DNA from: G963701675 sp963701675
Lineage (GTDB): Bacteria; Planctomycetota; Planctomycetia; Gemmatales; Gemmataceae
Direction: 5' to 3'
DNA length: 64,000 nucleotides
Assembly (NCBI GenBank): GCA_963701675.1
Contig: OY969623.1
Span: forward strand, 3,410,001 to 3,474,000
Position numbers and translations under genes: made by a program
The notes under the pieces: generated by a model
The model's database searches: none
What the model saw: only the letters and a program-made list of their open reading frames with translations
Told to the model about the DNA's origin: nothing
Shown: positions 38,162 through 48,353 of the stretch, piece after piece
Layout of the letters: each line of letters starts with the position of its first letter
Position numbering within the stretch: position 1 is the first letter of the stretch

Positions 38162-39054
38162 TCAATCGGCGTCTCCGATTTCGATGCGAGTGCCGCGGCC
38201 GTCATCGTAGGCCAACGCGTGCAACGTTTTTTCGGCAAGCGCCTTTTCGTCGCCGTCGCCTTCCCAAAAAGTCAAAGCGAGCGCGACGAGCGTCCGCAAA
38301 AACGGATCATCCGCCTTGGAGCATTCGGCGAGTGCGGTAATTACGCCAGTACCGTTTTGATTCCCCTGAAGAAACTGCAATGCCACCCGTGCGGAATCGG
38401 ATTGCGCGCCGATGCGAAGCGACTCGGTTTGCAGGTCGCCCAGGATCTTGTCACGCCGCTCGCTCGACAGAGACGCGAAGCGCTTGACGTTTTCTCCTAG
38501 ATTCGCCAGGGCCCACACGGCTTGCCGCCGCAGAAGCGCTTTGGTCTTTGGATCACGACCCTTGCCGTGTACGGCGATCTCGTTCAGGATCGGTATGCCG
38601 GCGGGCACGATCATGTTCCCGACGCAGGGCGTCAGGAATTCCAGGTCCTTTCGTTTCTCCAGTAACCTCTTTCGCGCATCATCCTGTTCCGCCTCAGTCG
38701 TGCCCGGCGTGATTCGATCGAGTTCGTCGGCCGCTTTGCGCAACATTGACGCGAGTCGCAAAGCAAGCTTTGGATCTGATGCCAGGTCTTCATCGCGTTT
38801 CAGCCGCTGTGCGATTTCGTTGGCCGCGCGCAGCGCACTTCTGCATTGGTACTTTCAAGCCTTTCCAAAAGTTTGTCGGGTTGGGACTCGCCGCCGACGA
38901 GCCAACCAAATGCCAACAAAATGAGAACCGCGACGGTAACGATCAACCCGGGCACCAAGAACAGCTGCACGATGAATCTTCCGGACGGCGCCTGCACCGG
39001 CGGCAGGTCCTTAGGCAATTCATCGTGTGTGGACGGAGAAGTGTTTGAACTCAC
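38162..39054 (-). CDS. Membrane-anchored HEAT-like protein, one frameshift
   Basis: About 297 residues after correction. The start MSSNTSPSTHDELPKDLPPVQ leads to a membrane segment (VQLFLVPGLIVTVAVLILLAFGWLVGG). The outer part is alpha-helical, with HEAT-like repeats (LLRRQAVWALANLGENVKRFA; FLRTLVALALTFWEGDGDEKALAE). The first 75 residues end in NAEVR; after one missing base near 38831 the chain goes on WRAANEIAQRLKRDEDLASDPKLALRLA. It has the same plan as the gene at 37634, so the two may be parts of one envelope complex. Confidence 0.7.
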
Positions 39055-39157
39055 GAAATCGGCTCGGCACTAAGTAGCGAACTTTGACGCGGTTAGGGCA
39101 ACTTGTCTGGATATTCTAAAGCCGAGCCAACCCATAGGCAATTCGAGCGCCGACGTT

Positions 39158-39180
39158 TGCCGTAGAAACAAACTACGGCA
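39158..39180. terminator. Hairpin after the phytase-like gene
   Basis: TGCCGTAG and CTACGGCA form a perfect 8-bp stem with a seven-base loop, 53 bp after the stop of the minus-strand gene at 39233. There is no T run in that direction, so it is only a candidate. Confidence 0.4.
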
Positions 39181-39232
39181 GCCGCAGAACCGTCCACGCT
39201 TCGTGCTTTATCGGATCCGTTGCATGATTAGT

Positions 39233-40426
39233 CTAACGAGCTGGAAGTAGAGCTGCATCGACCGCAAATGCGAATATCCAGGTCGGCACGGCAGTGTGGA
39301 AGTCGTTGTCGCTCATGATGAGGAGAAGGCGTTTTCCGTCCGGTAGGTCGGGGCCGAATGCCAGTCCTTCTATCTTGCCTGGAAACTGAGGCCCGGCGAG
39401 GCCGAATCGGGCATCCAGCATGTCCATAAACAATCGCTTTCGCACGGGCCTTACGTCATTGGGAAGTCCGGCGGAGGGAAGTGATGTCAGAGACGATACG
39501 TCGGTCGCAGTGCTTGTGTTGATGCGAAATAGCCGCTTGAACTTCGCTGCCTGGCCCTCTTTGCCGTCGCGTTCAATGACGATGAATTCATGCTCGCCGA
39601 CGGCCACGATTTCGCTTAGACCGTACTCGGCGTTGTCGAGAACATAAACCATCTCTCGTGTGTCGCCGGTTTCGGCGCTGAATTCCAAGAGTCGGACATT
39701 GACACCATCGCGACCACCGTCCTGAATCAATGGACTCTGCATGGCTGCCAGTAGCTTGCTGCGGTCCGGCGACACCGCAAGGCCCTCGAATCCGCGGTTG
39801 GGAACCCGGCCGGCACGACTGTTCTGAAGTTCCACCTTTGGATCGCCGTGCGCGTTGGTGCTGCGGAACTTCTCGGGGATCGAGAGTCTCCGCACTCGCC
39901 GACCGCTGTTGCTGAACACATCGAGCGATGGACCGTATTCGTCTACGACGAACATCGTTCCATCGGCGCCAGCTCGAATCCCTTCCGGATCGTAACGGCG
40001 CTCGATTGCCTGGGCGGCCCCGACAAGCCGTTTTCCTTCCTCATCCACAAGCAGCGTAGTCTCGAGCAACCGCGGGGTTATCGGTGAACCCTCGTCATTG
40101 AGAATCCGGACTTCAATGGCGTGCACGCGGCAACGGTACGACACCGCTCCATCTTTGGGGCCGCGATCCGCAACAACCAGGTAGCGGTTGCCGACGCCGG
40201 CGTAGGCAATGCCGGAACCGATTCCCCCCAGCTGATTATGGGGGGTTCCATCTTCCAGTGTGTCCGCGAGCCGTGAATCGTCGACCGCATCGCCCGGAAT
40301 ACACGCCGACCCGAGCAGCATGATGCCATCGCGACGTACTGGCGAGAGGAATAACACAACCAAGATGCAGCTGATGGCGGACAAGAACACAAAGAGCGCC
40401 ACCCGCCATCGTGTGTCTTTAAACAT
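39233..40426 (-). CDS. Esterase-like phytase-family protein (PF13449 type), secreted or anchored
   Basis: 397 residues. An N-terminal membrane segment (VALFVFLSAISCILVVLFL) may be a signal anchor. The rest shows a beta-propeller with signatures of the esterase-like phytase family: GGIGSGIAYAGVGNRYLVVADRG, YDPEGIRAGADGTMFVVDEYGP, NRGFEGLAVSPDRSKLLAAMQSP, and KIEGLAFGPDLPDGKRLLLIMSDND. Members are linked to phosphate or phosphoester use, but activity is not assured. The start codon follows no strong ribosome site. Confidence 0.82.
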   Translation of the reverse strand: MFKDTRWRVALFVFLSAISCILVVLFLSPVRRDGIMLLGSACIPGDAVDDSRLADTLEDGTPHNQLGGIGSGIAYAGVGNRYLVVADRGPKDGAVSYRCRVHAIEVRILNDEGSPITPRLLETTLLVDEEGKRLVGAAQAIERRYDPEGIRAGADGTMFVVDEYGPSLDVFSNSGRRVRRLSIPEKFRSTNAHGDPKVELQNSRAGRVPNRGFEGLAVSPDRSKLLAAMQSPLIQDGGRDGVNVRLLEFSAETGDTREMVYVLDNAEYGLSEIVAVGEHEFIVIERDGKEGQAAKFKRLFRINTSTATDVSSLTSLPSAGLPNDVRPVRKRLFMDMLDARFGLAGPQFPGKIEGLAFGPDLPDGKRLLLIMSDNDFHTAVPTWIFAFAVDAALLPAR

Positions 40427-40647
40427 GGTGGATCGACAAACTATTTGACAACTGGGTGGAAAGGGTGTTCACGCCGTGAATTGTCGGTGAAGGCCCCATT
40501 TGAGCACAGAACAAGCGCAAGTCCTTCTCACAACCTTCAACAAACCTTCACACCATGTTCGGGGCAAAAACACGGGAGATGTATAGGCTAACTTACCGCA
40601 CCCACGGGCTTCTAAACGCATGGAGAAAAAAGGTGACAACTAACGGA

Positions 40648-41520
40648 ATGACGTCGCGGCGAGCGTTCACACTCATCGAATTGCTGGTGGTTATCGCCAT
40701 CATCGGCATACTTATCGCCCTGCTCTTACCGGCGGTGCAGAAGGTTCGTGAAGCCGCGAACCGAGCGAAATGCACCAACAATCTTCGCCAGCTAGGCCTC
40801 GCCCTGATGAATTACGAGAACACTCACGGGACATTTCCACCGAGTCGCGTTTCTGGCCCCGCACATTCATGGACGCCGGTAGGGCTTCCGTACATCGAAG
40901 AGAACAATCTGAAGAACTTGTACAAGATGGATAAGAGCTGGAACCATCCCGACAACTACACCATCATTTCGCACAACATTGGACTCTTCATGTGTCCGTC
41001 GGTGCCTCCGGGACGTGTTAATCCACTGAGTCCTAAAGCCGCGATGGGCTTTGGTGACTACGGCTCCGTCAACGAGGTGAAGCCGGATTTCTATTCAGTT
41101 AACAATGTCCCAGCTCCATCTGATCGAAACGGCATCCTGCAAAAGGACAAGGCCATCCGCATCTCGCAGGTTACGGACGGCACGTCGAACACCATCATGG
41201 TTGGTGAGGACGCCGGACGCCCAACACTTTGGCAGGTGGGCAAGAATCAGGGCATTGCTACGGATGACGGTTGGGGTTGGGCGGATCCAGATTGCGGTTT
41301 TAGCCTTAGTGGGGCCACGCCGGACGGCAAGAAAATCGGGGGGCCATGCGTCGTAAACTGCACTAACGACAGTGAGTTCTATAGCTTCCACTCCAACGGA
41401 ATGAACGTCTGCATGGGTGACGGCTCCGCACGCTTCATTCAGCAATTGATAAAGAAGGAGCTATTGGCTGGACTCTGTACCCGCGGCGGAGGGGAAACCG
41501 TCAGCGGGAGCGACTGGTGA
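40648..41520 (+). CDS. DUF1559 pseudopilin-like protein
   Basis: 290 residues. RRAFTLIELLVVIAIIGILIALLLP is the type IV prepilin N-terminus, cleaved before Phe by prepilin peptidase. VQKVREAANRAKCTNNLRQLGLALMNYENTHGTFPP and the end FHSNGMNVCMGDGSARFI are typical of DUF1559, a family expanded in Planctomycetes and probably assembled by a type II secretion/pilus-like system. The start at 40648 fits the short basic leader; GTG at 40633 and ATG at 40555 remain possible. Confidence 0.93.
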   Translation: MTSRRAFTLIELLVVIAIIGILIALLLPAVQKVREAANRAKCTNNLRQLGLALMNYENTHGTFPPSRVSGPAHSWTPVGLPYIEENNLKNLYKMDKSWNHPDNYTIISHNIGLFMCPSVPPGRVNPLSPKAAMGFGDYGSVNEVKPDFYSVNNVPAPSDRNGILQKDKAIRISQVTDGTSNTIMVGEDAGRPTLWQVGKNQGIATDDGWGWADPDCGFSLSGATPDGKKIGGPCVVNCTNDSEFYSFHSNGMNVCMGDGSARFIQQLIKKELLAGLCTRGGGETVSGSDW

Positions 41521-41704
41521 CAGCTGGGCGAAGGCGTCAGCTGAATTGCCGCCCATTTCTTCACACGCTCTTTACCGATCCGACATCAATCGCACGCTGT
41601 GGACTTATAAACCAGTTTGCGAAAGCCGCGACGTCTTTTGCGTTGGAGTAATGCGACCGTTTCGGCTTTGGACAGCTCACAACACTACCGCAGAAGGAGC
41701 ACAC

Positions 41705-42670
41705 ATGCGTCTGATGGCCAAGAATTCACGGCGATTCCGACCTGTTCTGGAGGGACTTGAAGACCGGCGTGTACCGGCCGTTTTGATCAACGAACTGGCG
41801 ATCAACCTCCCCGGCGGTTCGGACATCCCCTGGGAATACGCCGAAATGCGCGGGACACCGGGTATGACCTTGAACAATATCTACTTTGTTCAGTTCGAAG
41901 GCAACATCGATATTGAGGATGAGTTTCAACGCGGCAAGGCGGATTTCGTCCAGCCATTGACTGGGTTCCAGATGGGAACGAACGGCCTGCTGATCATCAA
42001 GTCCCCTACCGGCGGCCACTCGATTGCACCCGCGACGACCTTGGTCGGAAACACGCTTTTTGATTCCGGTTCGAGTACGCTTGAGAACGGTGCGGCGACT
42101 TACATGTTGATTCAGAGTTCGACGAGCATCGTCCAAGGCACCGACTATGACGCCAACGACGATAATGTGCTTGAGCTTCCGGTCGGCGCCGTGGTTCTGG
42201 ACAGCGTCGGTTGGTTTGAGAACTACACTGACGAGTACGTTTACACCAATGTGATTCTAGACCAGGCGGCGGGAACTCCTGACGCGGCGTGCCGTTTTAA
42301 CCGGGCCAATTCAACTTCGGTCGGCGCTTGGTATAACGGCGATCTCACGGGCTCAATCAACACGCTCGTTTTTGACCCCGCGGAGCTAAGCCCCAATTTC
42401 CCTGTTGACGGGCATCTCACGCCGGGCGACAAGAACTCCGACGCTTTGCCGCACGTGCCCCCATTCACGAACCCCGAAAATCCGACAGTACCCCCATTGC
42501 CCATCGAACCTCCATCGCTCCCGAACACTCAACCAGCTGGGGCAGTCGAAACAACAGAACCGACGGTAGCTGAGCGGCATGGTGATTCAAGTCCCGCGTA
42601 CAGGACGAGTACCCAAGCGGCGGCCAGTGCAGATTCCGTGTTTGCCGATGTGTTGGACATTGATTGGTAG
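41705..42670 (+). CDS. Secreted lamin-tail-like domain protein with LEDRRVPA signature
   Basis: 321 residues. The N-terminus FRPVLEGLEDRRVPA is the planctomycete surface/secretion motif. A lamin-tail-like domain follows (LINELAINLPG...WEYAEMRGTPG, FVQFEGNIDIEDEF, GTNGLLIIKSPTGGHS), then a Pro-rich region (PPFTNPENPTVPPLPIEPPSLP) and an end VFADVLDIDW. It is a single-domain relative of the domain that occurs twice in the giant gene 370 bp downstream. AGGAG lies before the ATG. Confidence 0.85.
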   Translation: MRLMAKNSRRFRPVLEGLEDRRVPAVLINELAINLPGGSDIPWEYAEMRGTPGMTLNNIYFVQFEGNIDIEDEFQRGKADFVQPLTGFQMGTNGLLIIKSPTGGHSIAPATTLVGNTLFDSGSSTLENGAATYMLIQSSTSIVQGTDYDANDDNVLELPVGAVVLDSVGWFENYTDEYVYTNVILDQAAGTPDAACRFNRANSTSVGAWYNGDLTGSINTLVFDPAELSPNFPVDGHLTPGDKNSDALPHVPPFTNPENPTVPPLPIEPPSLPNTQPAGAVETTEPTVAERHGDSSPAYRTSTQAAASADSVFADVLDIDW

Positions 42671-42702
42671 GCGCGGATCGAAATTGCTTGGATTCCGAAC
42701 CT

Positions 42703-42759
42703 CCATCGACGGAGTGTCTCACCGCTACGATTGACCGACGTTGTTGACTCCGTCGATGG
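42703..42759 (+). terminator. Long-armed hairpin after the lamin-tail gene
   Basis: CCATCGACGGAGT (42703-42715) and ACTCCGTCGATGG (42747-42759) are a perfect 13-bp inverted repeat with 31 bases between, 33 bp after the stop, followed by a T-rich stretch (CGTTCTTCTTCC). The remainder of the 368-bp gap 42671-43038 shows no gene; it must contain the promoter and leader of the giant gene, which ends in TAGGAGGA. Confidence 0.7.
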
Positions 42760-43038
42760 TGCGTTCTTCTTCCTGCACCGCTAAGTTGACCCGAAGAATG
42801 TAGCGGCGGGTAGTAGACGCTTGTTCTGTGCCGCTTGAGGCGTATTCGCCTCGGAGTGTTCTTATGTCAAACCAACAACTTACCCAAGCTTAACAAGTTC
42901 TTCACATTATCTTGCACTGTCCCTAACGAACGCCTGATCATATTCTTGATTCTTTACATTGCGAGCATCTGGCAGTTAGTGGAACGCGATTTCGCATTCG
43001 CGCCGGCATGGTTCGTTAACCTTAGGAGGAAGCACAAC

Positions 43039-46000
43039 ATGAGCAGGTGGAGTCGTCGTAATTCCAGCGGAAGTAACTCAGCGGTTTCCGGGTCCCATCG
43101 CCTTGGCGGTAGGAAGGGCCGACTCGCAAAGGCGTGCTTGCGAATTGAACATCTGGAAGACCGCCGTGTACCGGCGCTGCTACTGAACGAAATCAGCCTC
43201 AATCCTCCGGCTACCGACAACCCGTATGAGTACGTCGAGCTTATAGATACCCCGAGTGCGACCATCCCGGCCGGCACCTATGTGGTCGATATCGAAGGCG
43301 ACGGCGCTGGCTCCGGCGTTGCGGATTTCGTCGTGAATGTATCCGGCTTGAGCGTGGGCACAAGCGGTTTCTTGGTCATCAAGTCCCCGACCGGCGGGCA
43401 CACGATTCCAAGTGGAGTGACGATTGTTACCGACGCGCAGTTGGATACGGCGGGCGGTGGAATTGAGAACGGTACCCGCTCGCTGCTGCTGATTTCGAGC
43501 CCCATCACCGCGATCACCGAGGGGACCGATTACGATACGAATAATGACGGAACTTTGGACGCGCTACCAGGTACCGCAACCATCCTTGACGCCTGCGGAT
43601 GGACGGACGGCGGCGCAGGAGACCTCGTGTATGGCGGCGTGACGCTGACGCAGAGTTCAGGCACGCCAGATGCCGGTTCGCGATTCCTTGGCAACACGAC
43701 GGCATCATCGTTCGCCGCCTGGTACAACGGCGATTTGGCCGGCGCTACCAACGACTCGAAGGTTTACAGCGCGACCCAGGCCAGTGCCAATCTACCTGCC
43801 GGTGCAGAAGTCACTCCGGGCGCAGCGAATTTCTCATCGCTGGCTAGCTCGTCCACAACCGTGGTTTCAGACATCAACCCTTCCGTCTTTGGTGAATTGG
43901 TCACCTTCACTGCGACGGTAACCGGCAGCTCTGGAACTCCAACGGGCACCGTGGAATTCTTCGATGGTGCAACCAGCCTCGGTACCGACGGACTGGACGG
44001 CTCGGCGCAGGCGACTCTCGGCGTGTCGAGCCTGACGGTCGGCGCTCACAACATCACCGCCAAATACTTGGGCGATACGACCTACGCCACCAGCACGTCG
44101 CCCGCCATCACTCAGACGGTGAACAAGGCAAATACCAGCAGCGTCGTGATCTCCAATAATAATCCGTCGAACTTCGGTGCATCGGTGATGTTCACGGCCA
44201 CCGTAACGGCCGTGGCGCCTGGTGCGGGCCTCCCTACCGGCACGGTTGAGTTCTTCGATGGCGCCACCAGTCTGGGAACTGACACACTCGATGGCAGCGG
44301 TCAAGCGGATCTGAGCACCAGCAGCCTGAGCGTCGGTTCGCACTCCATTACGGCAAGCTTTCTCGGCGACGGCAATTTCAACACAAGTACCTCGCCGGCC
44401 ATCACGCAGGATGTGGTACTGGCGAATGTCAACACGATCACCACCGTCGTGGCGGATATCAACCCCTCGAACTACAACCAGGCAGTCACTTTCACCGCGA
44501 CCGTCGTCACGAATCCGTCCGGGCAAGGTACACCTGCCGGGATAGTGGAGTTCTTCGATGGCGCGACGAGCTTGGGTACCGACACGCTCGATGTCAACGG
44601 CGAGGGCTCGGTTATCGTTAGCACATTGACGGCCGGTTCTCACTCGATTACCGCGTCCTACCAAGGGAACGCGACTTACAATGCAAGCACATCGGCACCA
44701 TACAGCCAAACGGTAAATCAGGCCAGCACCAGCACGGCTGTCGTTTCATCGCTTAACCCGTCCATCTATGGGCAGCCGGTGACCTTTACCGCCACAGTCA
44801 CTTCCAGCGCAGGTACGCCGGCCGGCACCGTCGAGTTTTTCGACGGGGCCACCAGCCTCGGCACCGACACGCTGGACGGCAGCGGCCAAGGCGATTTGAC
44901 AATCAACACGCTGACCATTGGCTCGCACTCGATAACGGCCCAGTATCTCGGCGATACCAATTACAGCGGAAGTACGTCGCTGAGCGTGACCCAAGACGTG
45001 AACGCGCTTGTCACCCCCGCAGTGGTCCTTAACGAGCTAAGTATCAATCAGCCGGGCACGGACGCCCCGTGGGAATACATCGAGATTCGGGGCACACCGA
45101 GTTCGGCGCTTACCAACGTCTTTGTCGTGGTTTTGGAAGGTGACGTCGGCAGCGCGATCGGAAACGCCGATTTCGTTCAAGATTTGTCGAGCTTCCTGCT
45201 TGGAACCAACGGGCTGCTCTACATTGGCGCCAGTGTAGGCGGGCATACCATTCCGGCTGCAACGACGAAGATCGCATTGTCCTCATTCAATACGGGCAGC
45301 GGGGCGATTGAGAACGGGGCAAACACATACATGCTTATTGCCAGCCCCAACGCGGGCGCGATCGCCCCCGGCACGGACTACGACACCAATAACGACGGTA
45401 CGCTCGAACTGCCGGTTGGCGCGGTCATCATTGACACCGTAAGCTGGGTTGACGCGGGCGCAGGCGGCACGGTATACGGGGGAGTCGTGTTGACTCAATC
45501 GGCAGGCACTCCGGATGCGGCGGTGCGTTTCATCGACAACCTGACGCCATCGTCGTTCGCGGCATGGTTCAACGGCGATTTGGCCGGCACCGACCCGTTC
45601 AGCATCACCTTTGATCCCGCTGAAATCAGCGCGAACTTCCCGGCAGCGGGCGCCATGCTGACGCCCGGTGATCACAATTCCAACGCTACGCCGGTCGCAT
45701 CCAGCACAGCAGTGGTCGCGGACATCAATCCAACCGTGTTCGGTGAGACGGTGACGTTCACCGCCACCGTGACGGTCGGCAGTGGAACACCGACCGGCAC
45801 CGTCACGTTCAAGGACGGGGCAACCACACTCGGGAGTTCGCCGTTAGTCGGCAACATCGCCTCTCTCCCGGTTTCCAATCTGAGTGTCGGCGCACACAAC
45901 ATTACCGCGGTTTACAGCGGTGACGTGACGTTTGCAAGCAGTGCGTCACCGATCTTGTCGCAAACGGTGAACACAGCCAACACCTCGGGCGTGGTCCTGT

Positions 46001-47688
46001 CCTCTGTCAATCCTTCTGTGCACGGACAATCGGTAACATTCACGGTGACCGTGAGCGCGGTTCCTCCAGGGGCCGGCTTACCGACCGGGTCCGTCGAGTT
46101 CTTCGATGGGGCCACCAGCCTCGGAACCGACACGCTCGATGGCAGCGGCCAGGCCGATGTCACGACCAGCAGCCTATCCATCGGGTCGCATTCGATCACG
46201 GCCGTGTACGCCGGTGACGGAAACTTCAACGGCAGCACGTCGGCGCCGCTGAGCCAACAGGTCAATCAACTCGTCGCGACTTGGGTCGGCGGCGGCGCCG
46301 GCGATCCGACGGCCTGGAGCAATCCCAACAACTGGGGCGGCGGCATCGTGCCTGGTGTAGGTGACAAGGCGATTTTCACCTTTGCGGGCACTGTCAGCTT
46401 CGCTTCGACCGTTGACGCTGGGTACGCTGGCAACCTTGCCGAGGTCAAAATCGATTCGACGTGGAACGGGTTTATTACCTTGGATTCGGCCCTGACAGTT
46501 ACGACCGGCCTCGACATCGACAGCGGTGTCATAACCGGAAACGGCGCGCTTAGCTTCGAGGGCGGCACGTGGACCAGCGTATTTAGCCTTGTCGGAAGCG
46601 GCGGCTGGACCAACACGGGTTCGCTCACCCTGAACGCGGCCTCGATCGACATTTCCGGCAGCGGCACGTTTACCAATGCCGATGAGGTTACCGTGCAGGC
46701 AGGAACGCCGCTTTATAATGCGGAGTTTAACAATCTCGGCACCATTGAAGTGCTCAGCGGCGCAGAACTGGACCTGTTTGGTGGACTCACCAACCTGCCA
46801 GGTACGACGCTGACTGGCGGCACTTACGACTTGGCGGGCATCCTCAAGATCATGGACGCGAATATTGTTACCATCTCCGCGGCAGTTGACCTGTTTGGTC
46901 CGGCGTCGTTGATTGTAGATCACGTCAACAATAACGCCCTGGCGAATTTGGCATCCATGACGAGTTCCGGGTCACTCACTCTTGCTGGGATGCGTTCCAT
47001 CGTTACCCCCGCCGCATTCAGCAATGCCGGTACCTTAACGCTCAATCCGGGCGGCCGATTTACATCGACAGGCATCTACACGCAAACGGCTGGCGTAACC
47101 ACGCTGGGCGGTGGAACACTCAAAGTTCCAGCGGGTGCGGTTCTAAACGGCGGCGTGCTTGAAGGCACCGGCAGTATCCTGGGCGATATCACCAACAACA
47201 GCGCCACCGTGGCGCCAGGCGGCACAGGCGCCGCAGGTCGTATCCGCATCAGCGGCAACTACACGCAAGGCGCAAGCGGAATCCTCGAAATCGAGATCGG
47301 CGGACTGACGCCGCAAACGCAACACGATCAACTCAAGGCCAACCTCAGCGCTGCGCTGAATGGCACAATGAATGTCTCCCTCTTGGGCAGTTACGTTCCC
47401 AATAATGGTGATAGTTTCCAGGTGGTCCAGGCCTCGGTTGCCGTGACCGGAACGTTCTCGACAATCAATGGTTTGGTCTTCGGCGGGCAACAGTTCATCC
47501 CGAACTACAATCCGAACGATGTCACTCTGGTCACCGCGGCATTCCCCATCCCGCCGGCACCGGACGGCGACCGTCCGGGCCAGCCGGCCAAGCCAACGGC
47601 ACGCCGCTCGAACGACCCGTCGATCGACTGGCATCGTGTTTTGGCCGCTCTCGCTGCCGAAGACCTTGACGATGTGACCGGCCGCTAG
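43039..47688 (+). CDS. Giant secreted protein with lamin-tail-like domains and six Ig-like (Big_3-type) repeats
   Basis: 1549 residues. N-terminal signature CLRIEHLEDRRVPA; lamin-tail-like domain 1 (LLNEISLNPPATDNPYEYVELID); four Ig-like repeats of about 90 residues (TVVSDINPSVFGELVTFTATVT...GTPTGTVEFFDGATSLGTD...GAHNITAKYLGD); lamin-tail-like domain 2 (VVLNELSINQPGTDAPWEYIEIRG); two more Ig-like repeats; a WVGGGAGDPTAWSNPNNW module; and a Gly/Ser/Thr-rich beta-solenoid to the end. The last residues (SIDWHRVLAALAAEDLDDV) resemble other planctomycete surface proteins. The strong TAGGAGGA site fixes the ATG at 43039. The repeats share long DNA identity, so recombination between them is likely. 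It is probably a cell-surface stalk or adhesin. Confidence 0.88.
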   Translation: MSRWSRRNSSGSNSAVSGSHRLGGRKGRLAKACLRIEHLEDRRVPALLLNEISLNPPATDNPYEYVELIDTPSATIPAGTYVVDIEGDGAGSGVADFVVNVSGLSVGTSGFLVIKSPTGGHTIPSGVTIVTDAQLDTAGGGIENGTRSLLLISSPITAITEGTDYDTNNDGTLDALPGTATILDACGWTDGGAGDLVYGGVTLTQSSGTPDAGSRFLGNTTASSFAAWYNGDLAGATNDSKVYSATQASANLPAGAEVTPGAANFSSLASSSTTVVSDINPSVFGELVTFTATVTGSSGTPTGTVEFFDGATSLGTDGLDGSAQATLGVSSLTVGAHNITAKYLGDTTYATSTSPAITQTVNKANTSSVVISNNNPSNFGASVMFTATVTAVAPGAGLPTGTVEFFDGATSLGTDTLDGSGQADLSTSSLSVGSHSITASFLGDGNFNTSTSPAITQDVVLANVNTITTVVADINPSNYNQAVTFTATVVTNPSGQGTPAGIVEFFDGATSLGTDTLDVNGEGSVIVSTLTAGSHSITASYQGNATYNASTSAPYSQTVNQASTSTAVVSSLNPSIYGQPVTFTATVTSSAGTPAGTVEFFDGATSLGTDTLDGSGQGDLTINTLTIGSHSITAQYLGDTNYSGSTSLSVTQDVNALVTPAVVLNELSINQPGTDAPWEYIEIRGTPSSALTNVFVVVLEGDVGSAIGNADFVQDLSSFLLGTNGLLYIGASVGGHTIPAATTKIALSSFNTGSGAIENGANTYMLIASPNAGAIAPGTDYDTNNDGTLELPVGAVIIDTVSWVDAGAGGTVYGGVVLTQSAGTPDAAVRFIDNLTPSSFAAWFNGDLAGTDPFSITFDPAEISANFPAAGAMLTPGDHNSNATPVASSTAVVADINPTVFGETVTFTATVTVGSGTPTGTVTFKDGATTLGSSPLVGNIASLPVSNLSVGAHNITAVYSGDVTFASSASPILSQTVNTANTSGVVLSSVNPSVHGQSVTFTVTVSAVPPGAGLPTGSVEFFDGATSLGTDTLDGSGQADVTTSSLSIGSHSITAVYAGDGNFNGSTSAPLSQQVNQLVATWVGGGAGDPTAWSNPNNWGGGIVPGVGDKAIFTFAGTVSFASTVDAGYAGNLAEVKIDSTWNGFITLDSALTVTTGLDIDSGVITGNGALSFEGGTWTSVFSLVGSGGWTNTGSLTLNAASIDISGSGTFTNADEVTVQAGTPLYNAEFNNLGTIEVLSGAELDLFGGLTNLPGTTLTGGTYDLAGILKIMDANIVTISAAVDLFGPASLIVDHVNNNALANLASMTSSGSLTLAGMRSIVTPAAFSNAGTLTLNPGGRFTSTGIYTQTAGVTTLGGGTLKVPAGAVLNGGVLEGTGSILGDITNNSATVAPGGTGAAGRIRISGNYTQGASGILEIEIGGLTPQTQHDQLKANLSAALNGTMNVSLLGSYVPNNGDSFQVVQASVAVTGTFSTINGLVFGGQQFIPNYNPNDVTLVTAAFPIPPAPDGDRPGQPAKPTARRSNDPSIDWHRVLAALAAEDLDDVTGR

Positions 47689-47722
47689 GCCACCACGGAT
47701 CGGAAAGCGCAAACCTGGCGTG

Positions 47723-47757
47723 CAAGCGGAGGAATGGAATCAACGTTCCTTCGCTTG
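47723..47757 (+). terminator. Hairpin after the giant Ig-like gene
   Basis: CAAGCGGAGGAA (47723-47734) pairs with TTCCTTCGCTTG (47746-47757), with one G-T type mismatch; outer AAGCGCA/TGCGCTT extends it. It lies 35 bp after the stop of the giant gene and 25 bp before the osmC-like start. Confidence 0.65.
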
Positions 47758-47781
47758 TGCGCTTTATGCGGGAGTTAAGGC

Positions 47782-48264
47782 ATGGCTGAGTGTGTAGCGA
47801 CCATTCGGTGGCGGCGTGATGGAGCGGTGTTTACCGACAACCGTTACTCCCGCGCTCACCGGTGGCAATTCGACGGCGGCATCGAGGTGATCGCGTCCTC
47901 AGCGCCTAGCGTGGTCCCGATACCGATGTCGTTGGCCGCGGCCGTGGACCCGGAGGAGGCATTTGTGGCGTCGCTGTCTAGTTGCCACATGCTTTGGTTT
48001 CTATCCATCGCGGCGAAACGTCGATTCGTTGTCGACGAGTACAAAGACGAGGCCGTTGGAACCTTGGCGAAAAATGCGGACGGCAAGTTAGCCATAACTG
48101 CCGTAGGGCTTCGGCCGCACGTTTCGTTCTTTGGTGAAAGAACTCCGTCGCGATCGGAAATCGACGCCATGCATCACCAGGCACACGAAGAATGCTTCAT
48201 CGCCAATTCGGTCAAGACCGAGATCCGTTGTGAACCGGTGCATTCCGACACCGAGACGGCATGA
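47782..48264 (+). CDS. OsmC family peroxidase-like protein
   Basis: 160 residues, normal for the family. The two redox cysteines are in SLSSCHMLWFLSIAAKRRFVVDEYKDEAVG and HEECFIANSVKTEI, which in OsmC/Ohr reduce organic hydroperoxides. The N-terminus MAECVATIRWRRDGAVFTDNRYSRAHRW is like a subgroup that lacks the Ohr-type start. The following VOC gene begins 89 bp later on the same strand. Confidence 0.9.
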   Translation: MAECVATIRWRRDGAVFTDNRYSRAHRWQFDGGIEVIASSAPSVVPIPMSLAAAVDPEEAFVASLSSCHMLWFLSIAAKRRFVVDEYKDEAVGTLAKNADGKLAITAVGLRPHVSFFGERTPSRSEIDAMHHQAHEECFIANSVKTEIRCEPVHSDTETA

Positions 48265-48353
48265 CCCCTCGCCCCGGCGAATGGACTCGCGTACAAAGAA
48301 GTTCACCGCACCCACAAGAGCACTGAATCAACGAATTGATGAGGGGTTGCAGC

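Noticed and set aside
43860..46260. Regular ~270-bp repeats
   Set aside because: They code for the Ig-like repeats of the giant protein, not a separate element.
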